From: Paraburkholderia silviterrae | Lineage (GTDB): Bacteria > Pseudomonadota > Gammaproteobacteria > Burkholderiales > Burkholderiaceae | Direction of reading: 5' to 3' | DNA: 42,860 nt | Assembly (NCBI RefSeq): GCF_004353915.1 | Contig: NZ_SMRP01000046.1 | Span: 1 to 42,860, forward strand | Part shown: positions 8,144 through 16,445 of the stretch, one piece after another | How the letters are laid out: every line of letters begins with the position of its first letter | How positions within the stretch are numbered: the first letter of the stretch is position 1 | Notes under the pieces: model-generated | The model's database searches: none | Seen by the model: the letters and a program-made list of their open reading frames with translations, nothing else | What the model was told of the DNA's origin: nothing | Translations under genes and position numbers: made by a program

Positions 8144-10192
8144 ATGAAGAATTCCGACCTGCCAACCAACTTGCAACGCGCGGCGCTGCTCGATGCCGCC
8201 ATTGTCCGGGGGCGCGATGCGCTCGCGCGCCGGCAACAGCCCGACGGGAGCTGGTGTTTCGAGCTCGAATCGGACGCGACGATCACCGCCGAATACATCC
8301 TCATGATGCATTTCATGGGCAAGATCGACACGGTGCGTCAGGAGAAAATGGCGCGCTATCTGCGCGCGATCCAGCGCCTCGAAACGCATGGCGCGTGGGA
8401 TCTCTACGTGGACGGCGCACCCGACGTCTCGGCGAGCGTGAAGGCCTATTTCGCGCTCAAGGCGGCGGGCGACGCGCAAAGCGCGCCACATATGGTGCGC
8501 GCGCGCGAAGCCATCCTGAAGCTCGGCGGCGCGGCGAAGTCCAATGTCTTCACGCGCATCCTGCTGGCCACTTTCGGCCAGGTGCCGTGGCGCGCGACCC
8601 CCTTCATGCCCATCGAGTTCGTGCTGTTCCCCAAGTGGGTGCCGATCTCGATGTACAAGGTCGCCTACTGGGCACGCACGACCATGGTGCCGCTGCTCGC
8701 GCTCTGTTCGCTCAAGGCGCAGGCGCGCAATCCGCACAACGTGTCGATCGCCGAGTTGTTCGTCACGCCGGCCCAGGAGGAGCGCGAATATTTCCCGCGC
8801 GGCAAGGGCGTGCGCAAGCTTTTTCTTGCGCTGGACCGCACGGTTCGCCACCTCGAGCCGCTGATTCCGCGGGCCTTGCGCGCGCGTGCGATGAAGCACG
8901 CGGAAGCCTGGTGCGCCGAGCGCATGAACGGCGAAGACGGCATGGGCGGCATCTTCCCGCCGATCGTCTACAGCTATCAGATGATGGAAGTGCTCGGCTA
9001 TCACGAGAATCATCCGCTGCGGCGCGATTGCGAGAATGCGCTGGAGAAACTGCTCGTCGAGCGCCCCGACGGCAGCATGTACTGCCAGCCGTGCCTGTCG
9101 CCGGTATGGGACACCGCGTGGAGCACGATGGCGCTCGAACAGGCGGTTGCGGTGCCCGAGATGTTGGGCGTCGATACGCCGGGCACCGAATCGACGCCCA
9201 ACGCGGAACTGCAGCAGAAGATCGCGCGCGCCTACGACTGGCTCGCGACGCGCCAGGTGGACGACCTCAAGGGCGACTGGATCGAGAACGTGAGCCCCGA
9301 CGTGCCGCCGGGCGGCTGGGCGTTCCAGTACGCGAACCCCTATTACCCCGATATCGACGACAGCGCGGTCGTGGCCGCGATGCTGCATCGCCGGGGGCGT
9401 TCGCTCAAGCGCACGACGGGCACGGACCCGTATGCCGCGCGCGTGACGCGTGCGCTCGACTGGATTCGCGGGCTGCAGTCGCGCAACGGCGGCTTCGCGG
9501 CGTTCGATGCCGATTGCGATCGCCTTTATCTGAATGCGATTCCGTTCGCGGACCACGGCGCGCTGCTCGATCCGCCCACCGAGGACGTGTCGGGCCGCGT
9601 GCTGTTGTGCTTCGGCGTGACGGGCCGCGAGGAAGACAAGGCCGCGCTCGTGCGCACCATCGAGTACATCAAGGCGACACAGCAGGCCGATGGCAGTTGG
9701 TGGGGCCGCTGGGGCACGAACTACATCTACGGTACGTGGAGCGTGCTGGCGGGCCTCGCGCTGGCGGGCGAGGACCCGTCGCAGCCGTATATCGCGCGTG
9801 CGCTCGCCTGGCTCAGGTCGCGCCAGCACGCGGACGGCGGCTGGGGCGAGACCAACGACAGCTACATCGACCCGCGCCTCGCGGGCACGAATGGCGGCGA
9901 GAGCACCTCGAATTTCACGGCGTGGGCGCTGCTCGCGCAGATGGCGTTCGGCGACTACGAGTCGGAATCGGTGCGGCGTGGCATTGCGTATCTGCTTTCG
10001 GTGCAGGACGGCGAGGGTTTCTGGTGGCATCGCTCGCACAATGCGCCAGGTTTTCCGCGTATCTACTATCTGAAGTATCACGGGTATACGGCGTATTTCC
10101 CGCTTTGGGCGCTGGCGCGTTATCGCAGGCTCGCTGCGGATGCGGCGCGGGTGAGCGAGGCGAAAGCGGACGAGGCGGTTATGCTGGCTTGA
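8144..10192 (+). CDS. shc: Squalene-hopene cyclase
   Basis: The 682-residue enzyme cyclises squalene to hopene/diplopterol, the committed step of hopanoid membrane-lipid synthesis; the family is membrane-associated. The catalytic acid motif DxDD is visible as PDIDDSAVV at about residues 402-405. QW repeats are seen as QQPDGSWCFE near the N-terminus, RNGGFAAFD, QADGSWWGRWG, HADGGWGE and GEGFWWH near the end. Length is normal for the family. The ATG at 8144 gives the usual N-terminus but has no Shine-Dalgarno, and a -10-like element ends only 7 bp upstream. No other hopanoid genes lie nearby. It is followed by an intrinsic-terminator-like hairpin. Confidence 0.95.
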   Translation: MKNSDLPTNLQRAALLDAAIVRGRDALARRQQPDGSWCFELESDATITAEYILMMHFMGKIDTVRQEKMARYLRAIQRLETHGAWDLYVDGAPDVSASVKAYFALKAAGDAQSAPHMVRAREAILKLGGAAKSNVFTRILLATFGQVPWRATPFMPIEFVLFPKWVPISMYKVAYWARTTMVPLLALCSLKAQARNPHNVSIAELFVTPAQEEREYFPRGKGVRKLFLALDRTVRHLEPLIPRALRARAMKHAEAWCAERMNGEDGMGGIFPPIVYSYQMMEVLGYHENHPLRRDCENALEKLLVERPDGSMYCQPCLSPVWDTAWSTMALEQAVAVPEMLGVDTPGTESTPNAELQQKIARAYDWLATRQVDDLKGDWIENVSPDVPPGGWAFQYANPYYPDIDDSAVVAAMLHRRGRSLKRTTGTDPYAARVTRALDWIRGLQSRNGGFAAFDADCDRLYLNAIPFADHGALLDPPTEDVSGRVLLCFGVTGREEDKAALVRTIEYIKATQQADGSWWGRWGTNYIYGTWSVLAGLALAGEDPSQPYIARALAWLRSRQHADGGWGETNDSYIDPRLAGTNGGESTSNFTAWALLAQMAFGDYESESVRRGIAYLLSVQDGEGFWWHRSHNAPGFPRIYYLKYHGYTAYFPLWALARYRRLAADAARVSEAKADEAVMLA

Positions 10193-10211
10193 GCGTCATG
10201 CGCGTGCGAGA

Positions 10212-10240
10212 AACGCCACCTTTCGGGGTGGCGTTTTCTT
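10212..10240 (+). terminator. Intrinsic terminator after shc
   Basis: A 9-bp stem AACGCCACC (10212-10220) pairs with GGTGGCGTT (10227-10235) and runs into a short T-rich stretch (GTTTTCTT). It begins 20 bp after the shc stop, so it fits a Rho-independent terminator. The stem also has upstream A residues, so it could act for the convergent gene at 10271. Confidence 0.8.
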
Positions 10241-10270
10241 GTGCGGCATCCGTGATAATCGTCGGCAATA

Positions 10271-10531
10271 TCAAAACGAAGGACGGACGACGGATAGCGA
10301 GTAACGACCCAAGTTGACTTCCGCTGTCTGACGGCTCCGCTCTCCATTCCGATTGACGTTATTGATTGAAGCCGGCTGCTTGTCGCTGGCATCCAAAGAT
10401 CGGTACGTCGTCTCTTCTTGAACGAGTTGCGACCTTACGTCTTCATTGACAGCCACCGGCGTCGATTGAGCGAATGAAGAAACAGCCGGGATCAAAATGG
10501 ATGCGGCAACGATGAGCTGAACGAGTTTCAT
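10271..10531 (-). CDS. Small exported protein of unknown function
   Basis: The 86-residue product starts at the ATG at 10531, preceded by GGAGA at good spacing; longer in-frame starts upstream add an unlikely leader. A signal peptide is clear (KLVQLIVAASILIPAVSSFAQS, cleavage after the Ala near residue 21). The mature part is short, polar and Asn/Ser/Arg-rich, with no recognised catalytic motif. DVRSQLVQEE after the signal loosely resembles the start of DUF4148 proteins common in Burkholderia, but the match is weak. It probably has its own promoter, as both neighbours are separated by gaps or transcribed the other way. Confidence 0.65.
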   Translation of the reverse strand: MKLVQLIVAASILIPAVSSFAQSTPVAVNEDVRSQLVQEETTYRSLDASDKQPASINNVNRNGERSRQTAEVNLGRYSLSVVRPSF

Positions 10532-10859
10532 AACCTTGTCTCCAGGGAGTGTTCCGCGCGCATTCTTTTGCGGATCTAGTGGATACAGTGTAGGACGGCA
10601 ATGGCTCAGAATTGAGCGCAAGCAGAGCAACTCACTGTTGTCGGCGCATGCACGTTCGCTCAACATTGCCTGGATACCAGGCTAGATCTCCTGCACGAGC
10701 GCGTGGGGATTGGGCAAGCGTGGTCGACTAGGCGGTCGCGCAGCTGACGTGACATCTTGCGGGGCCAGAGAGCGCCGCTGGCTGATTGCATCATCGCCGC
10801 CAGCGACGGGGCCGCTAACAACCGGATGGACCCCGTCTTTCACGATTTGGCTGGGGTGG

Positions 10860-11177
10860 TCAGTAATCGTATGGCTGACTGTCGGGGGAAGAGGGGGAGG
10901 CGGTCGCCGGCGAACCCGATGCCGATGACCCGCTCACTACGCCGCCGTACCCGGTTGAGCCGTTATGGGCCGCCACGCGCGCTTCTGCTGCCTGAACGTC
11001 TTGCGGGTAGTTGACGTCCTCGCCCCTGGAGGGGGTGTAGCCGGCCTGCTCGAGTTGCTGGAGTTCGGCACGCACCTGGGCGCGTGTGACGGGCGCCTGC
11101 GTGTCCGACTGGGCGACTGCCGCGAGCGATACGGCGAGGGCGGATGCGGCGGTGACTGCAAGGATTACCGATTTCAC
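10860..11177 (-). CDS. DUF4148-family small periplasmic protein
   Basis: The 105-residue product begins with GTG at 11177, supported by an excellent TAGGAGG Shine-Dalgarno a few bases upstream. A signal peptide (SVILAVTAASALAVSLAAVAQS) is followed by the DUF4148 hallmark: VTRAQVRAELQQLEQAGYTP, then NYPQDVQAAEARVAAHN. The C-terminus is a Gly/Ser/Pro-rich tail. DUF4148 proteins are abundant in Burkholderiaceae and of unknown function. The gene is separated from the small exported gene at 10271 by 328 bp and shares its strand. Confidence 0.85.
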   Translation of the reverse strand: MKSVILAVTAASALAVSLAAVAQSDTQAPVTRAQVRAELQQLEQAGYTPSRGEDVNYPQDVQAAEARVAAHNGSTGYGGVVSGSSASGSPATASPSSPDSQPYDY

Positions 11178-11471
11178 GACGACCTCCTATTGCGCGTTGC
11201 ACGCACGTGGTGCATTGAAATTGCCAACGCGGCACGCCGGCATTGATGACTGTATTCGCCAACCAAACGCGCATGAATAAGGCGAGCGTCCTAAAAGAAG
11301 CTCGGGGATTACCCTATTCTGTGAGCCGTTCCGCCCGACGGGTTCTCGATCCATGCAGCCGCAGGTCGATTGGCAGAAGCCCAATGGCCGTGTCGCGCCG
11401 GCAACCATGGTCTGCGCGGTGCAATCAGCGCGGCAACCGCTAGAATCGTGGTTTTAGCCCGGAATACGTCC

Positions 11472-12917
11472 ATGTCTTTTGCCTCGCTTGGCCTGATTGA
11501 TCCCTTGCTGCGTAATGTGCAGGACCTCAATTACCAGACACCTACGCCGGTGCAGGCCAAGGCGGTTCCTGCGGTGCTCAGTGGCAAGGACGTCATGGCT
11601 GCGGCACAGACCGGCACTGGCAAAACGGCGGGTTTTGCGCTTCCGCTGTTGCAACGGTTGGTGCAACACGGCCCGGCGGTATCCAGCAATCGCGCGCGTG
11701 TTCTGGTGCTGGTGCCTACGCGTGAACTGGCCGAACAAGTGCTGCAAAGCTTTATCGCTTACGGCAAAGGCCTCGACTTGCGATTTCTGGCCGCCTACGG
11801 CGGTGTGAGCATCAACCCGCAGATGATGAAGTTGCGCAAAGGCGTGGACGTGCTCGTTGCCACGCCGGGCCGTTTGCTGGATCTCAATCGCCAGAACGCT
11901 GTTCAGTTCGATCAAGTACAAACGCTGGTGCTGGATGAGGCCGACCGCATGCTGGATCTGGGCTTTGCGCGCGAACTCAACGCCGTCTTTGCTGCCTTGC
12001 CCGCTCAGCGCCAGACTCTGCTGTTCTCTGCCACGTTTACCGATGAAATCCGCGCCATGGCGGCGAGCATTCTGCGCGACCCGGTCAATATCAGCGTCAG
12101 CCCGCCCAATGCCACGGCCAGCAAGATCAAGCAGTGGGTGGTGACGGTGGATAAAAGGAACAAGCCCGACCTCTTCATGCATCTTGTGGCAGAGAACAAC
12201 TGGGAGCACGCGCTGGTGTTCGTCAAAACCCGCATTGGCGTGGATTACCTGGCGACCATGCTGGATGACGCGGGCTATGCGGTCGACACCATCCACGGCG
12301 ACAAACCGCAACCCGCGCGCCTGCGTGCGCTGGAGCGCTTCAAGACGGGTGAAGTCCAGATGCTGGTAGCCACCGATGTGGCGGCACGTGGGCTGGATAT
12401 CGACGACCTGCCGCTGGTGATCAACGTGGATCTGCCGATCGTGGCGCAAGACTATGTGCACCGTATTGGCCGTACCGGCCGCGCGGGCGCCAGCGGCGTG
12501 GCGGTGTCCCTCGTGTGTGCCGATGAAGCGCCGCAACTAGCCGCAATTGAAGCGCTGATCCGGCAAACACTGCCCCGTGAAGAAGAGCCGGGTTTCGAAG
12601 CCGAACACCGCGTGCCGGAGACCAGCGCAACGGGCCAGATCATCAAGAAGCCCAAAAAGCCCAAGAAGCCCAAAGTGCCGCAAACGGCGCCTGGCGCCAT
12701 GCAGGTGCCCGGCAAAAAACCGCACTCGCAAAATGGCGAAAACAAACGCAAGCCTGCGGCGCAGCACGCGGTGGCCGCGGGTAAAGACACAAGCTTGATT
12801 AGCGGCAGCCCATTCAGCATGCAAAAGCCACGCAGCAAACCCGCCAGCAAGCCGGTGGCGGGTTCACGCAAGCCGGCTGGCAAACCCGCTGGTGGCCGCG
12901 GTAAGCGTCAGCCCTGA
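11472..12917 (+). CDS. rhlE: DEAD-box ATP-dependent RNA helicase, RhlE-type
   Basis: The ATG at 11472 (SFASLGLIDPLLRNVQDLNY) gives the standard RhlE N-terminus; the frame is open further upstream but without a family match. The 481-residue product has all core motifs: Q motif (YQTPTPVQAKAVP), motif I AQTGTGKT (~45-52), PTRELAEQV, TPGRLLD, DEAD within VLDEADRMLD (~155), SAT, ARGLDIDDL and HRIGRTGRAG. After about residue 380 the tail is Lys/Pro-rich and basic (repeats of KKPK), typical of RNA-binding extensions. It unwinds RNA in cold adaptation, decay or ribosome maturation. Gene symbol is by family only; Burkholderiaceae carry several paralogues. GC content and codon choice look slightly less biased than in neighbours. 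Confidence 0.92.
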   Translation: MSFASLGLIDPLLRNVQDLNYQTPTPVQAKAVPAVLSGKDVMAAAQTGTGKTAGFALPLLQRLVQHGPAVSSNRARVLVLVPTRELAEQVLQSFIAYGKGLDLRFLAAYGGVSINPQMMKLRKGVDVLVATPGRLLDLNRQNAVQFDQVQTLVLDEADRMLDLGFARELNAVFAALPAQRQTLLFSATFTDEIRAMAASILRDPVNISVSPPNATASKIKQWVVTVDKRNKPDLFMHLVAENNWEHALVFVKTRIGVDYLATMLDDAGYAVDTIHGDKPQPARLRALERFKTGEVQMLVATDVAARGLDIDDLPLVINVDLPIVAQDYVHRIGRTGRAGASGVAVSLVCADEAPQLAAIEALIRQTLPREEEPGFEAEHRVPETSATGQIIKKPKKPKKPKVPQTAPGAMQVPGKKPHSQNGENKRKPAAQHAVAAGKDTSLISGSPFSMQKPRSKPASKPVAGSRKPAGKPAGGRGKRQP

Positions 12918-13001
12918 TCTGGGGATTTGAGCGTCACTGACCCGGCAAACCGCGAACGGCAGTTACACTGGACGCCCTCTCTTCATGTGCGTGGAGTCCC
13001 T

Positions 13002-13460
13002 ATGAGCAAGCCTACCCTTGTATCGACCGCCGCCACGTTACTGTGCGTGGGCGCCCTGGCGGGCTTGAGCGCCACCCCGGCTCAGGCAGGCGGCGCGCCG
13101 GTGAAATGCCGTCTGACCTTCAGCATGTCCGGATGGTCGGCGATTTATCAGCATGCCGAAGGGCGCGGCAAAGTCACTTGCAGCAACGGGCAAAAGGCCG
13201 CTGTCAAGATCAGCGTGCACGGCGGCGGCCTGACAGCCGGCAGGTTCCGCGTCAGCGGCCACGGCGATATCACCCATGTCTACAGCATCAAGGAGGTGTA
13301 CGGCAGTTATGCGCAAGCCGGCGCATCGGCCGGGGCGGGGAACGGCGGTACTGCCCAGGTGCTGACCAAGGGAACGACGTCGATGGCGTTGAGCGGCAGC
13401 GGTGAAGGCGTGGACCTTGGCCTGGCGGTCGATGATTTCAAGATCGAACCGCTGCACTGA
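13002..13460 (+). CDS. Exported protein of unknown function
   Basis: The 152-residue product starts at ATG 13002 with GGAG about 8 bp upstream. A signal peptide ends at TPAQA (residue ~29), giving a small periplasmic or secreted protein. The mature part has two Cys residues about 35 residues apart (KCRLTFSMSGWSAIYQ and VTCSNGQKAAVKISVHGGG), which could form a disulfide. It is Gly- and beta-strand-rich, with a Gly/Ala loop (GASAGAGNGG) and ends VDLGLAVDDFKIEPLH. No domain was recognised with confidence. It lies 84 bp downstream of the RhlE gene on the same strand but has its own ribosome-binding site. Confidence 0.75.
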   Translation: MSKPTLVSTAATLLCVGALAGLSATPAQAGGAPVKCRLTFSMSGWSAIYQHAEGRGKVTCSNGQKAAVKISVHGGGLTAGRFRVSGHGDITHVYSIKEVYGSYAQAGASAGAGNGGTAQVLTKGTTSMALSGSGEGVDLGLAVDDFKIEPLH

Positions 13461-13519
13461 GACACCCGGGACGCGCCAATCTACTCCCTGCGCCATCCGG
13501 CGCGCGCTCGAATAAAGCC

Positions 13520-13561
13520 GTGCGCCCGCCCTGCTGCACCAGCAACAGGGCAAGGGCGCAC
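13520..13561. terminator. Long hairpin between convergent genes
   Basis: GTGCGCCC (13520-13527) and GCCCTG (13528-13533) pair with CAGGGC (13546-13551) and GGGCGCAC (13554-13561), with a 2-base bulge and a 12-base loop. There is no T-tract. It lies between two convergent genes and probably ends transcription in both directions. Confidence 0.6.
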
Positions 13562-13597
13562 GTCAGTCATGCCGCAATGGTCCGTCGCGCTCTGGCG

Positions 13598-15268
13598 TCA
13601 GCTCTTCGGGGCCTTGTCGAGAACCAGGCCCGTCTGCGGGTCGAGGAAGAGCTTGTGTTCATAGCGGCCTTCGCCGCGGCGGTTGAAATCGAACATGCCC
13701 ATGATGCTGCCCGCCGTCGCGTCGAATGAACCGCCGCCAATACGCTTTCCATCAAGCCAGTTGTCTTCGATAAAGCGCACCACCGATGCCTGGTCGATCA
13801 GCGTGTGGTCGACGTAGTTCTCCTTCGCCCACGGCGAGATCACGACAAACGGAATGCGCGTGCCCGGACCGCAGCGGCCATTCACAGGCTTGCCGTTCAG
13901 GCCATTGGGCGCCGAGCCCGTGCCGCAGGTTCCGGGACCATTCAACTGGTCGGCAACCGGGTCGAACGAAGCACTGGTCGGCTGCGCGTAAGCGTGGTCG
14001 TACCAGCCGTCGGAGTCATCCCATGCCACGACCACGGCGGTGTCATTCCAGTCCTTCTGCTCCTGCAGGAAGTTCACAACCTTCGTGACGAAAGCCTGCT
14101 CGTCGAGCGGATCCGAATAGCCCGCGTGGCCATCCTGGTAGGCCGGGGCCTTCAGGAAGCTCACCGCGGGGAAATTGCCTGCGCTCACTGCGTCGAAGAA
14201 GTCGTCGGTGTCGTATTCGTGATTGGCCGGGTCGGGCGTGTGGCCATGCCGTTCCATCGTGTGCCCGATCGCCTCTCGCGAGCTCGGGCGCAAATGGTTC
14301 GGATTCGACGTCGACGCGTAGTACTGGAACCAGTTGTGGTGCGGAATATAGTCGGCCGTGGCCGAACCGACGACTGGCGACACCGTGCTGCGCTGGCACC
14401 CTGTCGTGCCATTGCTGTTCTTCGTGGCGAGATTGAAGCCGCCCATGAAGCCGCCCCACGTAATGTTGCGCGCGTTCAGCAGGTCGCCGATATTCTGGCC
14501 GGTCATCATCGCGGTACTGGTCTTGCTCGAGCAGACGTCGTTGCCCGGGTCGGCGTCGTTGATCATCGTGTACCCGCCCTGGCCGTCTTTCACGTAGTAC
14601 GAGGCCGGAGTCGAAGGCGGCGGCGATGGCAGCACAACCGTCATGCCGTTGGTTTGCCCGGAGACCACTTCGAGCGCACCCGGCGTCGACGGTCCGTAGG
14701 TCGACGTATAGGCGTTATCGCTCATCGCGAAGCGCTGTGCGTAGTTCCACAGCGCGGTGACCGTGTTGCCGTCGTAATAGCCCATCACCTGGCCCGTCGT
14801 GCCGAAGGCGCCGGCCCCGCCGCTCGTGCCCTTGCCCGTGTACTTCGGGAAAAGGTCGGCCTTGCCGTCGTCATACGCCTGCTGCTCAGCCGTGTAAGCG
14901 TGGTTCTGGTCGGCCGTGGCGGCCTGCGTGCGGTCGAGACGGAAGGGATTGGACGCGCCAGCGCCGTTGGCCGGATTCGTGTTCGGGTTGCTGGAGAGCA
15001 GCGTGCCCGAAAGGCCGTTCACCTCGGGCGTGCCCGGCTGCGCGTTGAATGCCGGCTCACCTGACGGGTTGGTCGCATGCGGATAAGTGGCGAAGTAATG
15101 ATCGAACGAGACGTTCTCGCCGTAGATCACGACCAGATGCTTGATCGGCGTGGCCGTGCGAGCTTCGCCTGGATGATTCTGGTCGTGGTCGTCGCCAGCA
15201 CTCCATGCAACTGTCGATGCGAATGCTGCGGCGGTGAGCGATCCAAGTGCTACGTGACGCCATTGCAT
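13598..15268 (-). CDS. Secreted phosphoesterase (acid phosphatase AcpA / phospholipase C family)
   Basis: The 556-residue product has a signal peptide (residues 1-24). It shows the family's nucleophile-region motif GENVSFDHYF (~50-59), followed by GPSTPGALEVVSGQTNGM, SFLKAPAYQDGHAGYSDP, a metal-binding WDDSDGWYDHAY and GTRIPFVVISPWAKENYVDHT. This order matches the PF04185-type phosphoesterases that include AcpA acid phosphatases and bacterial phospholipases C. It should hydrolyse phosphomonoesters or phospholipid head groups in the periplasm or outside the cell. The ATG at 15268 is supported by AGGAG. The gene stands alone, convergent with the exported-protein gene. Whether it is a phosphatase or a phospholipase cannot be decided from sequence reading. 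Confidence 0.88.
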   Translation of the reverse strand: MQWRHVALGSLTAAAFASTVAWSAGDDHDQNHPGEARTATPIKHLVVIYGENVSFDHYFATYPHATNPSGEPAFNAQPGTPEVNGLSGTLLSSNPNTNPANGAGASNPFRLDRTQAATADQNHAYTAEQQAYDDGKADLFPKYTGKGTSGGAGAFGTTGQVMGYYDGNTVTALWNYAQRFAMSDNAYTSTYGPSTPGALEVVSGQTNGMTVVLPSPPPSTPASYYVKDGQGGYTMINDADPGNDVCSSKTSTAMMTGQNIGDLLNARNITWGGFMGGFNLATKNSNGTTGCQRSTVSPVVGSATADYIPHHNWFQYYASTSNPNHLRPSSREAIGHTMERHGHTPDPANHEYDTDDFFDAVSAGNFPAVSFLKAPAYQDGHAGYSDPLDEQAFVTKVVNFLQEQKDWNDTAVVVAWDDSDGWYDHAYAQPTSASFDPVADQLNGPGTCGTGSAPNGLNGKPVNGRCGPGTRIPFVVISPWAKENYVDHTLIDQASVVRFIEDNWLDGKRIGGGSFDATAGSIMGMFDFNRRGEGRYEHKLFLDPQTGLVLDKAPKS

Positions 15269-15695
15269 ATCGGGCTCCTGGTTGAATTCGTTTTGCCGGA
15301 TTAACCGCGGAGCCGAGGCGTGGCGATGATCAGATTCGCATCACGTGCTTGTGCCAACTGGGAGGGGGCCACGCGGCAGTGCGATTAGAGCATCGACGCA
15401 TGAATGCTGAGCGTCAGATTCCTTACGGAATATTTTCACCCGAATGAATCGGTCATCAGATGCCGCGCAATCTTCCTGGGAGTCGAGTGCGGGGAGTATG
15501 GCGCGACGCTTGTGCCGTGAATATCGTCGTGCGGGCATTGCGCGCGTTGCGGGCCAATGCAGCATGCCACGCAGCGCGCATGGGCCCTGAAAGGTGGAGG
15601 CGGTAGTATGCGGCGTCTGACTGATGCGCGTTGCGCCTGGCGTCGCCTGTACGCGGTCGGCAGAATCGGCAGCACCACGGTATTCAGGAAACGAA
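15269..15695. other. Intergenic region without a supported gene
   Basis: This stretch holds the upstream region of the phosphoesterase gene (minus strand). Several overlapping open frames exist on both strands but lack ribosome-binding sites or protein-like composition. I see no strong terminator or repeat here. Confidence 0.5.
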
Positions 15696-15776
15696 ATGGA
15701 AACGTACGTGTTGATTGGCGGTGTGTTTGGCCTGGGTTTGCTGATTGCCGTTTTCGGGCTCTGGAAGCTCCGGTGA
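15696..15776 (+). CDS. Putative 26-residue single-pass membrane microprotein
   Basis: An ATG at 15696 is preceded by AGGAA at ideal spacing and opens a 26-codon frame ending in TGA at 15774. The peptide is METYVLIGGVFGLGLLIAV followed by FGLWKLR. It has a short polar N-terminus, one hydrophobic helix of about 19 residues, and a positively charged Lys/Arg end, which is the topology of bacterial membrane microproteins (compare KdpF, CydX-type proteins, which are not homologous here). No neighbouring complex obviously needs it. Without comparative data it remains a prediction. Confidence 0.45.
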   Translation: METYVLIGGVFGLGLLIAVFGLWKLR

Positions 15777-15815
15777 GTCTTGCCACGCAGTCACGGGATG
15801 TGTCGCGACTCCGAG

Positions 15816-15856
15816 CGTCCCTGACCGGGCGTCCCTTACCGGGCCTCCCTGACCTA
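15816..15856 (+). repeat. Short tandem repeat, about three 14-bp units
   Basis: CGTCCCTGACCGGG (15816-15829), CGTCCCTTACCGGG (15830-15843) and CCTCCCTGACC (15844-15854, partial) follow each other directly. It lies between the microprotein candidate and the cupin gene. Confidence 0.6.
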
Positions 15857-15901
15857 CACTGATGCGACGGTGAGCAAATTTTCCACGTCGGGGAGACGGC
15901 A

Positions 15902-16345
15902 ATGACTGTCGAAAACGAAGGCTCGAGCGAGCCAATCAAACTTGGGCTATTGACCGTCCGGTATCTGATCGACGGATCTGCTACAGGCGGTATGGGCGTA
16001 TTCGAGTTGACGGTTCCGCCGGGCTCGCGTGTCCCGCCGCCCCATAGTCACACACGCAACGAAGAGTGCGTCTATGTGCTGGAGGGGGTGCTTCGGTATG
16101 GCGTCGATGGTGTCATCCGGGACCTGTCGCCCGGCGACTGGCTGCACACCCCAAAGGGATCGGTCCATCAGTTCAGCAATCCTCACGGTGACGTGGCCCG
16201 TGCCCTTGTCGTCCTGACCCCCGACATTGGGGCGCAGTATTTCCTCGACGTCGCGGAAATTATCAATGCAGGCAACGGCGCCGATCGCGCCATGCTTGGC
16301 GCGGTCATGTCCAGGTACGGTCTGGTGCCCGCGCAACCTCAGTGA
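15902..16345 (+). CDS. Cupin-domain protein
   Basis: The 147-residue product is a single cupin-2 barrel. Motif 1 is seen as PPPHSHTRNEECVYVLEGVL, with the two His and the Glu that usually bind a metal. Motif 2 is seen as DWLHTPKGSVHQFSN, with the final His. The start at 15902 has GGGGAG upstream. Such small cupins are often metal-dependent dioxygenases, isomerases or ligand sensors; the substrate is unknown. It stands alone and is convergent with the amino-acid binding protein gene, the two separated by a strong hairpin. Confidence 0.87.
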   Translation: MTVENEGSSEPIKLGLLTVRYLIDGSATGGMGVFELTVPPGSRVPPPHSHTRNEECVYVLEGVLRYGVDGVIRDLSPGDWLHTPKGSVHQFSNPHGDVARALVVLTPDIGAQYFLDVAEIINAGNGADRAMLGAVMSRYGLVPAQPQ

Positions 16346-16406
16346 TCGCGCAGGTTTCACCGCTAGCGGACGAACTACCTCGCATCGGGCATGATGATGA
16401 GAGCGG

Positions 16407-16438
16407 TGCACGGCCCGCCGGGAAGAGGCGGGCCTGCA
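16407..16438. terminator. Bidirectional hairpin between cupin and livK-like genes
   Basis: GGCCCGCC (16412-16419) pairs perfectly with GGCGGGCC (16427-16434) over a 7-base loop, and flanking TGCA on both sides extends the stem past one bulged base. The lack of a T-tract makes it atypical, but the position between convergent stops supports a terminator role. Confidence 0.6.
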
Positions 16439-16445
16439 TGAGCGA

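Noticed and set aside
7907..10081. 724-residue frame antisense to shc
   Set aside because: It runs against a certain squalene-hopene cyclase and has His/Arg/Ala-rich composition typical of antisense frames in high-GC DNA.
8083..10317. 744-residue plus-strand frame over shc
   Set aside because: Out-of-frame shadow of shc with no family features.
13805..15064. 419-residue frame opposite the phosphoesterase
   Set aside because: Antisense shadow; Arg/Val-rich without domains.
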